In this document: piece by piece, positions 8,717-17,682 of the stretch
Layout of the letters: each line of letters opens with the position of its first letter
Numbering within the stretch: position 1 is the stretch's first letter
Origin: Flavobacterium fluviatile
Lineage (GTDB): Bacteria > Bacteroidota > Bacteroidia > Flavobacteriales > Flavobacteriaceae
Direction: 5' to 3'
Assembly: GCF_010645065.1 (NCBI RefSeq)
Contig: NZ_JAADZW010000002.1
Span: forward strand, 310,001-374,000
Length of the DNA: 64,000 bases
Notes under the pieces: generated by a model
Databases searched by the model: none
Seen by the model: the letters and a program-made list of their open reading frames with translations, nothing else
What the model was told of the DNA's origin: nothing
Position numbers and translations under genes: made by a program

Positions 8717-8754
8717 AAAAACCTTAGTTCATAAATTTGACCTAAGGTTTTTTT
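8717..8754 (+). terminator. Terminator after serB
   Basis: AAAACCTTAG and CTAAGGTTTTTTT arms around a 13-nt loop, about 90 bp past the serB stop. The palindrome at 8643-8706 lies between. Confidence 0.75.
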
Positions 8755-8756
8755 AT

Positions 8757-9062
8757 GGGCATGTCCCGCAGAAAAAGCGGGTCGGGCTATTCGTTCTAAT
8801 CTTTTGTGCCGAACCCCGGCACAAAAGGATTTCCACTACTATCCCTCATGCGGGTTTAGTGGAATTAGCATTTATAAAAAATATAAATCGAAAGAAGCTT
8901 GTGCTAGTGCGAGCGTCTCGCTCGTACCCACAAAGAAAATAATTTGAATTTTTGTGCTCACGAGCGGAACGCTCGCGCTAGCATTGGGAAATCACACAAG
9001 TAAATCACATGCAGTATTTCAATAACAATCTGCTGCTCAACTTGTGTGATTTCTCCCGAAAA
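8757..9062. repeat. Mosaic of dispersed intergenic repeats
   Basis: Three pieces fill this gene-free stretch. First, 8757-8880 holds GTCGGGCTATTCGTTC and a palindrome CTTTTGTGCCGAACCCCGGCACAAAAG around 8802-8828, related to the repeat at the window end. Second, 8900-8980 holds GAGCGTCTCGCTCGT and GAGCGGAACGCTCGCGCTAGC in opposite orientation. Third, AATCACACAAG (8990-9000) is complemented by CTTGTGTGATT (9041-9051). I see no gene here. Confidence 0.55.
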
Positions 9063-9116
9063 GGTCGAAATGACAAATTGAATTTAAATTATAAAGTAAG
9101 TATCTAATTTATGAAA

Positions 9117-10013
9117 TTAATATTGTTCTTCAAAGAAATCTTGATCTAATTGTTTGACTTCATAAGTTGCTTTTATTTGAATTCCAACATTAAATTCGTG
9201 CATTAAATCCACTAATTTATTTCCATCTAATAAAATTATTTTGTGATGAGCATTTTTAGCTTTTTCAATAGCTCCAATATCAAATAGTGATGTTGTAACA
9301 AAAACACCTTTATTTGTATCTCCACTCATTGCACCGATAAAATTTCGAATATCTTTTTCTCGAACTTTATTTTCATTAAATCTTTTTGCTTGTATGTAAA
9401 TTTTATCTAAGCCAAGTTTATCTTCGTTTATGATTCCATCAATTCCACCATCACCAGATTTTGAAGTCTCAATAAATTCTCCGTAGCCCATCTTCTTTAG
9501 TAATATTAAAATTACTTTTTCAAAATAATATGGGTCTATAGTTTTTAGCTTTTCTAAAAGATCATTTTTTACTTCTTTTTCTATTTGAGAAAATCCAGTA
9601 TCAATTAAATCTTGAGGCGAAGAATTTATTATTTCCTTTAATTCATTTTTTTTAGTGTTATTTTTTAGATTTTCTTCGGCATAGAAATTTACAATTCCCG
9701 AATCATCCACAACATTTTTCAAAGACAATTCGGATTTTTGTTTTAGACCTTTGTCTGTAATTTTGACATTTCCTCTTTCAGGATAAAATATATAACCACC
9801 TTTTTTTAAATATGATTTTCCCCAAGCAATTCGATTATTTACTAAATTTTCTCCTGATTTTGTCTTCTCTGCTAACTGTTCTTCGTTTAGCTGATAAAAG
9901 TACTTTTCAATTACCAATTTTTGTAATTCTCTGGTATGAATTGTTTTTCCATCACTAAGTACTTTCAAAATAGGATTAAAAGTTTCGTGAAATTTAGGTA
10001 TTTCGATAATCAT
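9117..10013 (-). CDS. Mrr-like type IV restriction endonuclease
   Basis: A 298-residue protein with an N-terminal winged-helix Mrr_N-like half (about 1-100, LQKLVIEKYFYQLNEEQLAEKT, ITDKGL) and a C-terminal Mrr catalytic domain (about 155-285). The PD-(D/E)xK-like core reads GDGGIDG with Asp192, then QAKR with Gln208 and Lys210, and GVFVTTSLF. Mrr enzymes cut modified DNA. It is very AT-rich, single-gene and lies beside the repeat mosaic at 8757-9062, consistent with recent gain as a lone defence gene. Confidence 0.85.
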   Translation of the reverse strand: MIIEIPKFHETFNPILKVLSDGKTIHTRELQKLVIEKYFYQLNEEQLAEKTKSGENLVNNRIAWGKSYLKKGGYIFYPERGNVKITDKGLKQKSELSLKNVVDDSGIVNFYAEENLKNNTKKNELKEIINSSPQDLIDTGFSQIEKEVKNDLLEKLKTIDPYYFEKVILILLKKMGYGEFIETSKSGDGGIDGIINEDKLGLDKIYIQAKRFNENKVREKDIRNFIGAMSGDTNKGVFVTTSLFDIGAIEKAKNAHHKIILLDGNKLVDLMHEFNVGIQIKATYEVKQLDQDFFEEQY

Positions 10014-10074
10014 TATTTTTATAAATAATTTTTTATTATTAAAAGTCTTATCATTTAGGTACGTCTACTCTGAA

Positions 10075-11583
10075 TTACATCCCCTTCAACTGCTCTAAAT
10101 AATCCCTCTGATTAGAAAGCCTCGGAATCTTATGCTGCCCGCCTAATTTGTCACGTTCTTTCAGCCAATCATAAAACAAATTCTCACGGGCAACATTAAT
10201 CACTAAAGGGTTTAAGGTCATGTTGTTGTAACGTTTTGCTTCGTAATCAGAATTTAAAGTCTGTAACGTTTCATCCAGCACTTTCTGGAAGAGCCCCACA
10301 TCGGCAGGCTTTTGTTTGAATTCGATCATCCATTCGTGGGCGCCTTTCTCTTTGTCCTGCATAAAAATAGGGGCAACAGTATAATCAATAACTTCTGTCT
10401 GGGTGATCTCGCAGGCTTTGGCAATCGCCTGGTCAGTATTTTCAACCATTAATTCTTCGCCAAAAACATTGATGTGATGTTTGGTTCTTCCTGTAACCCT
10501 GATTCTGTATGGGTTTAATGAGGTAAACCGAACGGTGTCACCAATTAAATAACGCCACAATCCTGAATTAGTAGTAATAACAATAGCGTAGTTTTTATTC
10601 AGCTCCACATCAGCCAGACGAATTACTTTTTGGTTTGGCGTTCCGTAAGTGTCCATCGGAATAAATTCGTAGAAGATTCCGTAATCCAGCATCAACAATA
10701 AATCACTGGAATTGTTCAAATCCTGAATCGCAAAAAAGCCTTCGGAGGCGTTGTAAATTTCGTAGTACTTAAAATCCTTGCTTGGCAGGATTTTCTTGTA
10801 TTGTTCTTTATAAGGAGAAAAACTCACCCCTCCGTGAAAATACACTTCAAGATTCGGCCAAAGCTCTAATAAGTTTCCTTTTCCTGTATCTTCCAGAACC
10901 CTGTTCATCAAAACCAGCATCCAGGACGGAACTCCGGCAAAACTGGTTACATTTTCGTTCTTGGTTTCGTTGATGATGGCGGCAATTTTAGTTTCCCATT
11001 CACTCATCAGCGAAGTCCTGCTGCTTGGCGTACTGCTGAATTCGGCCCAGATTGGCATATTTTCAATCAAAATCGCTGATAGATCTCCAAAAAAAGTATT
11101 GTTGTTTTCATAAATTTGAGAACTTCCACCCAAACGAAGACTTTTCCCTACAAACAATTCCGAATCCTCATTATTATTTAAATACATACAAAGTAAATCC
11201 TTACTGCCTTTGTAATGGCAGTCTTCAAGAGCTTCGTTGCTTACGGGTATAAATTTACTTTTGGCATTAGTGGTTCCGCTGGATTTTGCAAACCATTTTA
11301 TAGGACTTTCCCAAAAAACACCCTGTTCTCCCTGGCGTGTACGTTCAATCAGAGGCTGTAATTCTTCGTAACCTGAAACCGGAACTCTTTCTGCAAAAGT
11401 TTTATAAGAACTGATAGAGGCAAAATCGTATTGTTTTCCAATAATTGTATTTTCTGAAGCCGTCAATAAATTATGCAGCAGTTCTTCCTGAACTTCATTG
11501 GGATATTTTAAAAAAAGTTCAATTTGATGTATTCTTTGTTTGAGAACCCAGGATGCAAAAGAATTTATTATAGATAGAGGCAT
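10075..11583 (-). CDS. GH3-family acyl-acid amido synthetase-like protein
   Basis: A 502-residue protein matching the GH3 (plant auxin-responsive) family, an ANL-like adenylating fold. KSSGTTNAKSKFIP at about residues 100-113 is the ATP/phosphate loop, YYEIYNASEGFFA is the second nucleotide motif, and TGRTKHHINVFGEELM is the hinge to the mobile C-terminal domain. In plants these join amino acids to hormones; the bacterial substrate is unknown. Length fits the usual bacterial form. Confidence 0.88.
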   Translation of the reverse strand: MPLSIINSFASWVLKQRIHQIELFLKYPNEVQEELLHNLLTASENTIIGKQYDFASISSYKTFAERVPVSGYEELQPLIERTRQGEQGVFWESPIKWFAKSSGTTNAKSKFIPVSNEALEDCHYKGSKDLLCMYLNNNEDSELFVGKSLRLGGSSQIYENNNTFFGDLSAILIENMPIWAEFSSTPSSRTSLMSEWETKIAAIINETKNENVTSFAGVPSWMLVLMNRVLEDTGKGNLLELWPNLEVYFHGGVSFSPYKEQYKKILPSKDFKYYEIYNASEGFFAIQDLNNSSDLLLMLDYGIFYEFIPMDTYGTPNQKVIRLADVELNKNYAIVITTNSGLWRYLIGDTVRFTSLNPYRIRVTGRTKHHINVFGEELMVENTDQAIAKACEITQTEVIDYTVAPIFMQDKEKGAHEWMIEFKQKPADVGLFQKVLDETLQTLNSDYEAKRYNNMTLNPLVINVARENLFYDWLKERDKLGGQHKIPRLSNQRDYLEQLKGM

Positions 11584-11800
11584 GAAGAATGTATTTAGGT
11601 TTAAGATTTTAAGTTACTACTATTTACTATAAATGCAAATACCGGAAATTTAAAATTTGAATATCGGCGGACAAAATGTAACTTTGTTGCCACTCAAAAA
11701 TAGTGTTTTTTTATAAAAAACAATTTATTTAGAATAAAGATTCCATTTCAAAAATCCCATTTTTAACAAGATAAAATCTAAAATCAGCAATCTAAATCTT

Positions 11801-12595
11801 ATGACCTACGAAGGAGTACTTACAAAAATGCAGACGGAAATTGGTGACCCAATTCAGTATTATCTGGTTTTCGAAGATAGTTTTCTAAACATGAATCAGT
11901 TACTGAATAAGGAAATCGAAATTAATTTTGCAGGCTACCAATGTTTGAATTGCTGTAAAAAGAAAAAAATATTCCGTCAGGGATTTTGTTACGACTGCTT
12001 TTATTCAAGTCCGGCTGTAGGAGACTGGATTATGAGACCGGAGCTGAGTACGGCACATTTAGGAATCGCAGACCGGGATTTGGAGTACGAACAAAAAGTT
12101 CAGTTGCAGCCACATATTGTTTATCTGGCTGTGGCAAGTGAAATAAAAGTAGGCGTTACCCGCAAAACACAGGTCCCGACCAGATGGATAGATCAGGGCG
12201 CGAGCCAGGCAATTGCAATTGTTGAGGTTCCGAATCGATATTTGGCAGGAATAACTGAGGTTGCCTTAAAAAATCATTATACGGATAAAACCAACTGGAG
12301 GAAGATGCTTCAGAATCCATTGGAAACTTTCAACCTGATCGCTGAAAAAGAAAAATTAGAAATCTTGATTCCGGAAGTCGCCAGAGCATATTTTTACAGT
12401 CAAAAAGATGATGTTTACGACTTAATTTATCCGGTTTTGTATTATCCGGCAAAAGTGGCAAGTCTGAATTTAGACAAGACACCATCATTTCATGGAAAAC
12501 TGGTTGGAATCAAAGGTCAGTATTTGATTTTTGAAAATGGAACTGTTTTCAATGTCCGCGGATCGGAAGGTTATTTGGTTACAATTTCAGTTTAA
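11801..12595 (+). CDS. DUF2797 protein
   Basis: A 264-residue protein of the DUF2797 family. It has a zinc-ribbon-like CLNCCKKKKIFRQGFCYDC cluster (about residues 48-66), a VYLAVASEIKVGVTRKTQVPTRWIDQGA segment and a C-terminal GKLVGIKGQYLIFENG beta unit. The central VYLAV...KVGVTR region recalls GIY-YIG-type arrangements, but nuclease activity is unproven. Divergent from the GH3-like gene with a 217-bp shared upstream gap. Confidence 0.82.
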   Translation: MTYEGVLTKMQTEIGDPIQYYLVFEDSFLNMNQLLNKEIEINFAGYQCLNCCKKKKIFRQGFCYDCFYSSPAVGDWIMRPELSTAHLGIADRDLEYEQKVQLQPHIVYLAVASEIKVGVTRKTQVPTRWIDQGASQAIAIVEVPNRYLAGITEVALKNHYTDKTNWRKMLQNPLETFNLIAEKEKLEILIPEVARAYFYSQKDDVYDLIYPVLYYPAKVASLNLDKTPSFHGKLVGIKGQYLIFENGTVFNVRGSEGYLVTISV

Positions 12596-12807
12596 TTAAT
12601 AAAACTGTATGTTTTTTTTATAAAGTAACTTTTATTTAAGTATCAGATTACGAGTTGTTTGGAGTAGTAATTTTGAAACATTTTGTAATAATTTTATAAT
12701 AGTTAATTGTTGATTGATCTGTATTTTTAAAAATTTAGGAAGCTATTTTGTATTTGCTGCAAATGAATTTCTTTTTTTTAATTGTAAATCAGATTAATTA
12801 CTATAAA

Positions 12808-13887
12808 ATGGGAGTTCTGAGTAAAATCAATGTTGCGAGACGTAAATTAACGCAAACTCTGACAAAGAATATCGGCAAAGTAAATGCTGATCACAGTTTT
12901 ACTTTGGTTGACAGGAATGAAATTAAAAGAATTTTAATTTGCAGACCTAATGCACGATTAGGCAACCTTTTGTTGATTACGCCTTTTGTTCAGGAATTAG
13001 AAGAAATATTTCCAAACAGTAAAATTGATTTATTTGTAAAAGGTTTTTTAGCTCCGGTGATTTTTGAAAATTACGATTCTGTTGACAGGATAATTCAACT
13101 ACCTATAAAGCCCTTCAGTAGTTTACTAAAGTATTTTGCTGTATGGATTTCTTTAAAAAAATATAAATATGATATTGCCATAAATGTAGATCAGGGTTCT
13201 TCGTCCGGCCGACTGGCAACAAAATTTTCAAATTCTAAGTTTAAGTTTTTTGGCGACCTGCCTTTTTCTGCCAATTTATATTATGGAGACTATGCCCACA
13301 TAGCCAAATACCCAATTTATCATTTCAGGGATTATGCAACCAAATTAGGTTTTGAAAGAAGAGAACAGAGCATTGCTCCGTTAAATCTTAAACTCACTTC
13401 AGTTGAGATCATAAAAGGCAGGCAAACATTACAAAAATTGGTCAATAACTATAAAAAAACAATTTGTGTGTTTACTTATGCAACAGGAGCAAAATGCTTG
13501 TCACAAGACTGGTGGGAAGACTTTTATGCCGGTTTAAAATCTGGATATGAAAATTTTAATATTATCGAAATTCTGCCTATAGAAAACGTTTCTCAGATTG
13601 GTTTCAAAGCACCAACATTTTACAGCAAAAATATTCGGGAAATTGGTGCTGTAATTGCGAATACAGATTTGTTTATCGGAGCTGACAGCGGAATCATGCA
13701 TTTGGCCAGTGCAGTTCATACCCCAACTGTAGGATTGTTTTCAGTTTCCAGCCTGAAAAAATATGAACCTTACGACAATAACAGTATTGGAGTAGATGTC
13801 ACTAGTCTTTCTGAAAAAGAGTATTTCAAAATTTTTAATACCATTTTAGATAATGGAAAATCAGGACTCTATTCTAAAGCAATTTAA
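12808..13887 (+). CDS. Glycosyltransferase family 9 (heptosyltransferase-like)
   Basis: A 359-residue GT-B enzyme from the ATG at 12808 (MGVLSKINVARRK); the longer open frame adds an unlikely Phe-rich lead. RILICRPNARLGNLLLITPFVQEL is the GT9 N-terminal motif, and FIGADSGIMHLASAVHTPTVGLF is the C-terminal sugar-nucleotide/ADP-heptose motif. It would act on LPS core on the inner face of the inner membrane. The heptose specificity is not certain in Bacteroidota. It stands alone, ending at a convergent terminator. Confidence 0.85.
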   Translation: MGVLSKINVARRKLTQTLTKNIGKVNADHSFTLVDRNEIKRILICRPNARLGNLLLITPFVQELEEIFPNSKIDLFVKGFLAPVIFENYDSVDRIIQLPIKPFSSLLKYFAVWISLKKYKYDIAINVDQGSSSGRLATKFSNSKFKFFGDLPFSANLYYGDYAHIAKYPIYHFRDYATKLGFERREQSIAPLNLKLTSVEIIKGRQTLQKLVNNYKKTICVFTYATGAKCLSQDWWEDFYAGLKSGYENFNIIEILPIENVSQIGFKAPTFYSKNIREIGAVIANTDLFIGADSGIMHLASAVHTPTVGLFSVSSLKKYEPYDNNSIGVDVTSLSEKEYFKIFNTILDNGKSGLYSKAI

Positions 13888-13898
13888 AAAATATAAAA

Positions 13899-13932
13899 AA
13901 GGCCAATCTGATAGAGACTGACCTTTTATTTT
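13899..13932. terminator. Bidirectional terminator, GT9 / AsmA-like
   Basis: AAAGGCCA and TGACCTTT imperfect arms flanked by A- and T-runs in the 50-bp gap between convergent genes. Confidence 0.6.
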
Positions 13933-13937
13933 TTAAT

Positions 13938-16565
13938 TTATTTTTTCTTTTTAAACAAACCATTTAGTAAATCGCTGGCTTTAGCTTTGACTTCTTCATT
14001 GGTTTTTGCTTTATTCTCTGTTGCTGTTTTTGTGGTATCTTTTGATTTGGTGTTTTTATTTAGCAAATCATTAAGAGCTGCAGCACCTTGTTTGCTTAAT
14101 TTATCCTTTTGTTGACTAACGATCTGATTGGTAAGGTTGTTAACTGCTGTTTTAGTATCAATAGCCACTTTCGGATTTGAAAAATTACCGGTTATCATTC
14201 CCGAAATTGGAATGTTTTCCAGTTTAGCCGCGTCAGCAGGAGATAATTTTGAAAGAAAAGCATTTGCTTCTTTCCCCAGATATTTAGCCGGGACATCTAA
14301 TTTTAAATTATAATTCATGGTCTGGTCAAAACCATGTGTTCCGCCAATAGTGGCTTTGATATCCTGATATTTAATGTCAAAAGGTTTGATGTTTACCTTT
14401 CCATTATCAAATGTTAAAGCCATTTTCAGGTCATTCAGATTCAGTTTATTTACATCTATGAAATTTACTTTTGAACTTAAAGAATTCAATAAAGTCGAAT
14501 TTTTGGCATTTACGGTTGTTGAAAGCAATTGCCCTAATAAGTCACCTGAAATTGAAGCCAAGTCGGGAGTGAGTTCCCTGGCATCTAAATTTCCGTTTAA
14601 TTTGATTGTTGAATTCAGTTTACCATTAATAATTCCTGCAATTGGAGCAATTTTTTTCATCATATCCAATTGTGTAAAAGTCTGCGCAATATCAACCTGA
14701 TTAAAACCTAAATTCATGTCAAAGGCAGGAACCTTTGTTTTTGTCGAAACGGCGCCGCTTAAACCGATTGTTCCTCCAAAAATAGAAGTTTTGAAGTTTT
14801 CTAAAGTGGCTTTTTCGTCCTTGATGATTAATTTTCCTGAAACCGCAGTCAGTTTTAAATTATCATATAAAACAGTATTTGCTTTAGCATTTAAAGTACA
14901 ATTTAAAAATGCCGGAATCTTCATTGCTTCTGCCGGTTTTGCAGCCGTTGTTGTTTCAGCTTTTGCTTCCCCACCTGCAGTTGTCGTTTTTGCAGGCTCG
15001 CCCGAAGTCATAAAATCATCAACAGCTAATTGGTTTGAACTCATATTGAAGTTTCCTTTCAGCTCTTGTTTTTTAAACATAAAACCATAGAAATTCTCCA
15101 AAACTCCGTTAATGGCAATATCGCTTCTTCCTGTAGTGGCATTAAACTGTTTTAAATTGATTGTACTTGGATTAAACTCTACCAGGGCAGTACTGATGTT
15201 CATCGATTTATTATTCTCATCAGTATATTTGAAACCGGACAAACTCATCGTACCTGCGTTTTTTATGTTTTGATACTGACTTTTTTCTACAGAAGCCATA
15301 TCAAACTTCGTTGTTACATCGGCTTTTAAGATACCTGCCAAAGGTTTGTCCAGTTTAATTGGGTATGCTTTTGAAAGATTGGCCAGATTGATAGTTCCTT
15401 TTAAAGCAGCATCAACAATAGGATTTACGGTTACGTTTTTAATATTCGCTTTAGCACTAAAAACATCCTGATCGATTCTAAAAGAAAGTTTGTCCAGATT
15501 TACATAAGTATCATTTAAAATACCGGTTTCATTGATTATTTTGGTGTCAATCACGATATTCTGAACTGATTTTGGTAAGTTCGGATATTGAAATGAAGCG
15601 TTGTGAGATGCAATTGCAATATTGAATTTCGGAACCGTTGTGTCTGTTAATTCCCCTTTTGCAAAACCAACAACGGTAAAATCCCCGGTTGTTTTTACAC
15701 CATCAAGACTTGCAGCATAGGCGGATGGAATCAATCCTAAGAAATTGGTAAACGATGAGGTTGGAGTTTTAAATTTCAAATCATAAATCTGCGCTTTTTC
15801 AGCCATTTGAATAAATCCGTCAAATTCTAAAGGCAACTGATTGATTAAGGCTTTGTTCTCTTTAAAAGTATATTTGCTTTGCTCTAAATCAATTCCTAAA
15901 ACGGCATCCAGCGTGAGTTTTACCTTTTTAAGGTAATTCATTTTATCCATGTCCAAAGAAACGTTAGCTGTCGTTTTTGTATTTAAATCCAGTTTAGAAT
16001 TGGTAAAATCTCCGGTTCCTTCATGGTTCAGGCTGTCTATTACCATTTTTATTTTAGACCCCTCATCAATATATCTGAAAGTGAAATTTTCGATTTTGTA
16101 GCTTTGGATTTTTAAGGAAAGGGGATCGCTTTTGCCATCTGATTTGGTTTCTTTTTCATCTTTCAAAGCAATATCAAAGTTTCCAATGCCGTCCTTGTTG
16201 AAAATAATATTAATTATACCATTTTCAGAACTGATTCCTTCAATATTTAAAGGTTCTTCTTTTCCTTTAAAAAGTTCTTTGATGCTCATTTTTAAATCCA
16301 GTTGTCCTAACGAAACCAAAGTATCCCCTTCAAAAGGGGCTTTGTTGATAATCAACAGCTTTTCAATGGAAACATTGGCATTTGGAAAGTTTTTAAACAG
16401 ACTTAAATCTGCTTCAGCAAAACTAACTTTTGCATCGACACTTTTGTTGATCGCCTCGGCAATTTTAGCTTTGATCTGATCTTTGAAGAGGTAAGGAACA
16501 GCAAATAAGGCAGCAACCAGAACTACGAGTACAATCGCTGTGATTTTTAAAATTTTCTTTAACAT
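13938..16565 (-). CDS. AsmA-like outer-membrane biogenesis protein
   Basis: An 875-residue AsmA/YhdP-type protein with one N-terminal span (about 7-27, KITAIVLVVLVAALFAVPYLF) and a large, repetitive beta-rich periplasmic body typical of bridge-like lipid transfer proteins (AsmA-like C-terminal domain about 560-800: KLNSTIKLNGNLD, GLSGAVSTKTKVPAFDMNL). A 40-residue Thr/Ala-rich segment near 535-560 and a Lys-rich C-terminus are likely disordered. The family moves phospholipid or tunes outer-membrane assembly. Confidence 0.85.
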   Translation of the reverse strand: MLKKILKITAIVLVVLVAALFAVPYLFKDQIKAKIAEAINKSVDAKVSFAEADLSLFKNFPNANVSIEKLLIINKAPFEGDTLVSLGQLDLKMSIKELFKGKEEPLNIEGISSENGIINIIFNKDGIGNFDIALKDEKETKSDGKSDPLSLKIQSYKIENFTFRYIDEGSKIKMVIDSLNHEGTGDFTNSKLDLNTKTTANVSLDMDKMNYLKKVKLTLDAVLGIDLEQSKYTFKENKALINQLPLEFDGFIQMAEKAQIYDLKFKTPTSSFTNFLGLIPSAYAASLDGVKTTGDFTVVGFAKGELTDTTVPKFNIAIASHNASFQYPNLPKSVQNIVIDTKIINETGILNDTYVNLDKLSFRIDQDVFSAKANIKNVTVNPIVDAALKGTINLANLSKAYPIKLDKPLAGILKADVTTKFDMASVEKSQYQNIKNAGTMSLSGFKYTDENNKSMNISTALVEFNPSTINLKQFNATTGRSDIAINGVLENFYGFMFKKQELKGNFNMSSNQLAVDDFMTSGEPAKTTTAGGEAKAETTTAAKPAEAMKIPAFLNCTLNAKANTVLYDNLKLTAVSGKLIIKDEKATLENFKTSIFGGTIGLSGAVSTKTKVPAFDMNLGFNQVDIAQTFTQLDMMKKIAPIAGIINGKLNSTIKLNGNLDARELTPDLASISGDLLGQLLSTTVNAKNSTLLNSLSSKVNFIDVNKLNLNDLKMALTFDNGKVNIKPFDIKYQDIKATIGGTHGFDQTMNYNLKLDVPAKYLGKEANAFLSKLSPADAAKLENIPISGMITGNFSNPKVAIDTKTAVNNLTNQIVSQQKDKLSKQGAAALNDLLNKNTKSKDTTKTATENKAKTNEEVKAKASDLLNGLFKKKK

Positions 16566-16667
16566 AATTATTAATATTTGGGGTTTGAAAGAAACAAAAA
16601 ATAATCAATGATGCTGGCAAAAATAGCTTTTTATGCGGGAGATTTTTGGTAATTTTTTGATAAAATT

Positions 16668-16708
16668 CAATAAAAAAATCCGTTTGAGTTTACTATTTCA
16701 AACGGATT
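16668..16708 (-). terminator. Terminator of hydrolase/sppA transcript
   Basis: AATCCGTTTGA and TCAAACGGATT arms, followed on the minus strand by a T-run. It ends the sppA-hydrolase pair. Confidence 0.8.
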
Positions 16709-16725
16709 CGATTTAATTTTTATTG

Positions 16726-17673
16726 TCATTTCCGGATAAAAGAAACTATTTTGGAAGTCAGCGTTTCAGAAATGGGCATGGTTTCATTGCTGTAGCTTTC
16801 TATATTTGCCTGTTGGTCGCCCCCGATGACTTTCATGATATGGTTCATATTGTCAATAATCAGCAATTCAGAATTGGTATTGGCTTTGGATAAATTGTCG
16901 GCATCTTTTACTGTTACCTGCAAGTCTTTGGTTCCCTGAATAATCAGAATAGGGACATTTAATTTTTTAATTTCTTCCTGTGGGTTATATTTGAACCACG
17001 AAATTAAATAAGGCTGGACGCTTTGTCGAAAAAGAGAATTAAGCATTGGGTCAACATTCTTTACGGTTTTACCACTTTTCAGACTGTCAATAATAGGAAA
17101 GGTCATGTCTTCGATCTGCTTCATTCCTTTTGAAGAAATCTGCGCTTTTAAAATTTTATCCGCAGCATCTCCGGCTCCGGCAATTGAAACAAATTTGTCC
17201 GCTTTTGCTCCTGCAATCATTCCGATTAAAGAGCCTTCGCTATGCCCAATTACAATTACTTTAGAAAAACGTTTGTCTTGTTTTAATAAATTGATCCAGC
17301 TTTTTGCATCTTCGCTGTAATTTTCAAAAACCAGTTCTGCTTCCGAAGGGGCAGCAGCTTTGCTTTCGCCAATTCCTCTTTTATCGAAGCGTAATGATGC
17401 GATTTCGTTTTTTGCTAAAGCCTCTGCTAGCATTTTCAACGAATTGTTTTTCATCATCGGATTATTTCCGTTTCTGTCTGTTGGTCCCGAACCCGCAATA
17501 ATTAAGGCAACCGGACATTTTTTGGATACTTCCGGAATTGTAAGCGTACCATACAACTGATCCATATTTATTTTTAATACTACCGGAGATTCCTTAAATG
17601 TGATTTCTTTTTTATCCTGAGCACTAACAAAACTTAGAATGAAAACGGTTAGAAGAAGAATTATTTTATTCAT
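16726..17673 (-). CDS. Exported alpha/beta hydrolase
   Basis: A 315-residue serine hydrolase with a Sec signal peptide (MNKIILLLTVFILSFVSAQ). The oxyanion region is IIAGSGPTDRNGN, the nucleophile elbow is GHSEGS (in VIVIGHSEGSLIG), the acid is in LIIQGTKDLQV and the histidine in DNMNHIM. Secreted esterase-like enzymes of this type are common in Bacteroidota. Its start is 9 bp from the sppA stop, so it is likely co-transcribed with sppA. Substrate unknown. Confidence 0.87.
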   Translation of the reverse strand: MNKIILLLTVFILSFVSAQDKKEITFKESPVVLKINMDQLYGTLTIPEVSKKCPVALIIAGSGPTDRNGNNPMMKNNSLKMLAEALAKNEIASLRFDKRGIGESKAAAPSEAELVFENYSEDAKSWINLLKQDKRFSKVIVIGHSEGSLIGMIAGAKADKFVSIAGAGDAADKILKAQISSKGMKQIEDMTFPIIDSLKSGKTVKNVDPMLNSLFRQSVQPYLISWFKYNPQEEIKKLNVPILIIQGTKDLQVTVKDADNLSKANTNSELLIIDNMNHIMKVIGGDQQANIESYSNETMPISETLTSKIVSFIRK

Positions 17674-17682
17674 ATTCCGGAA

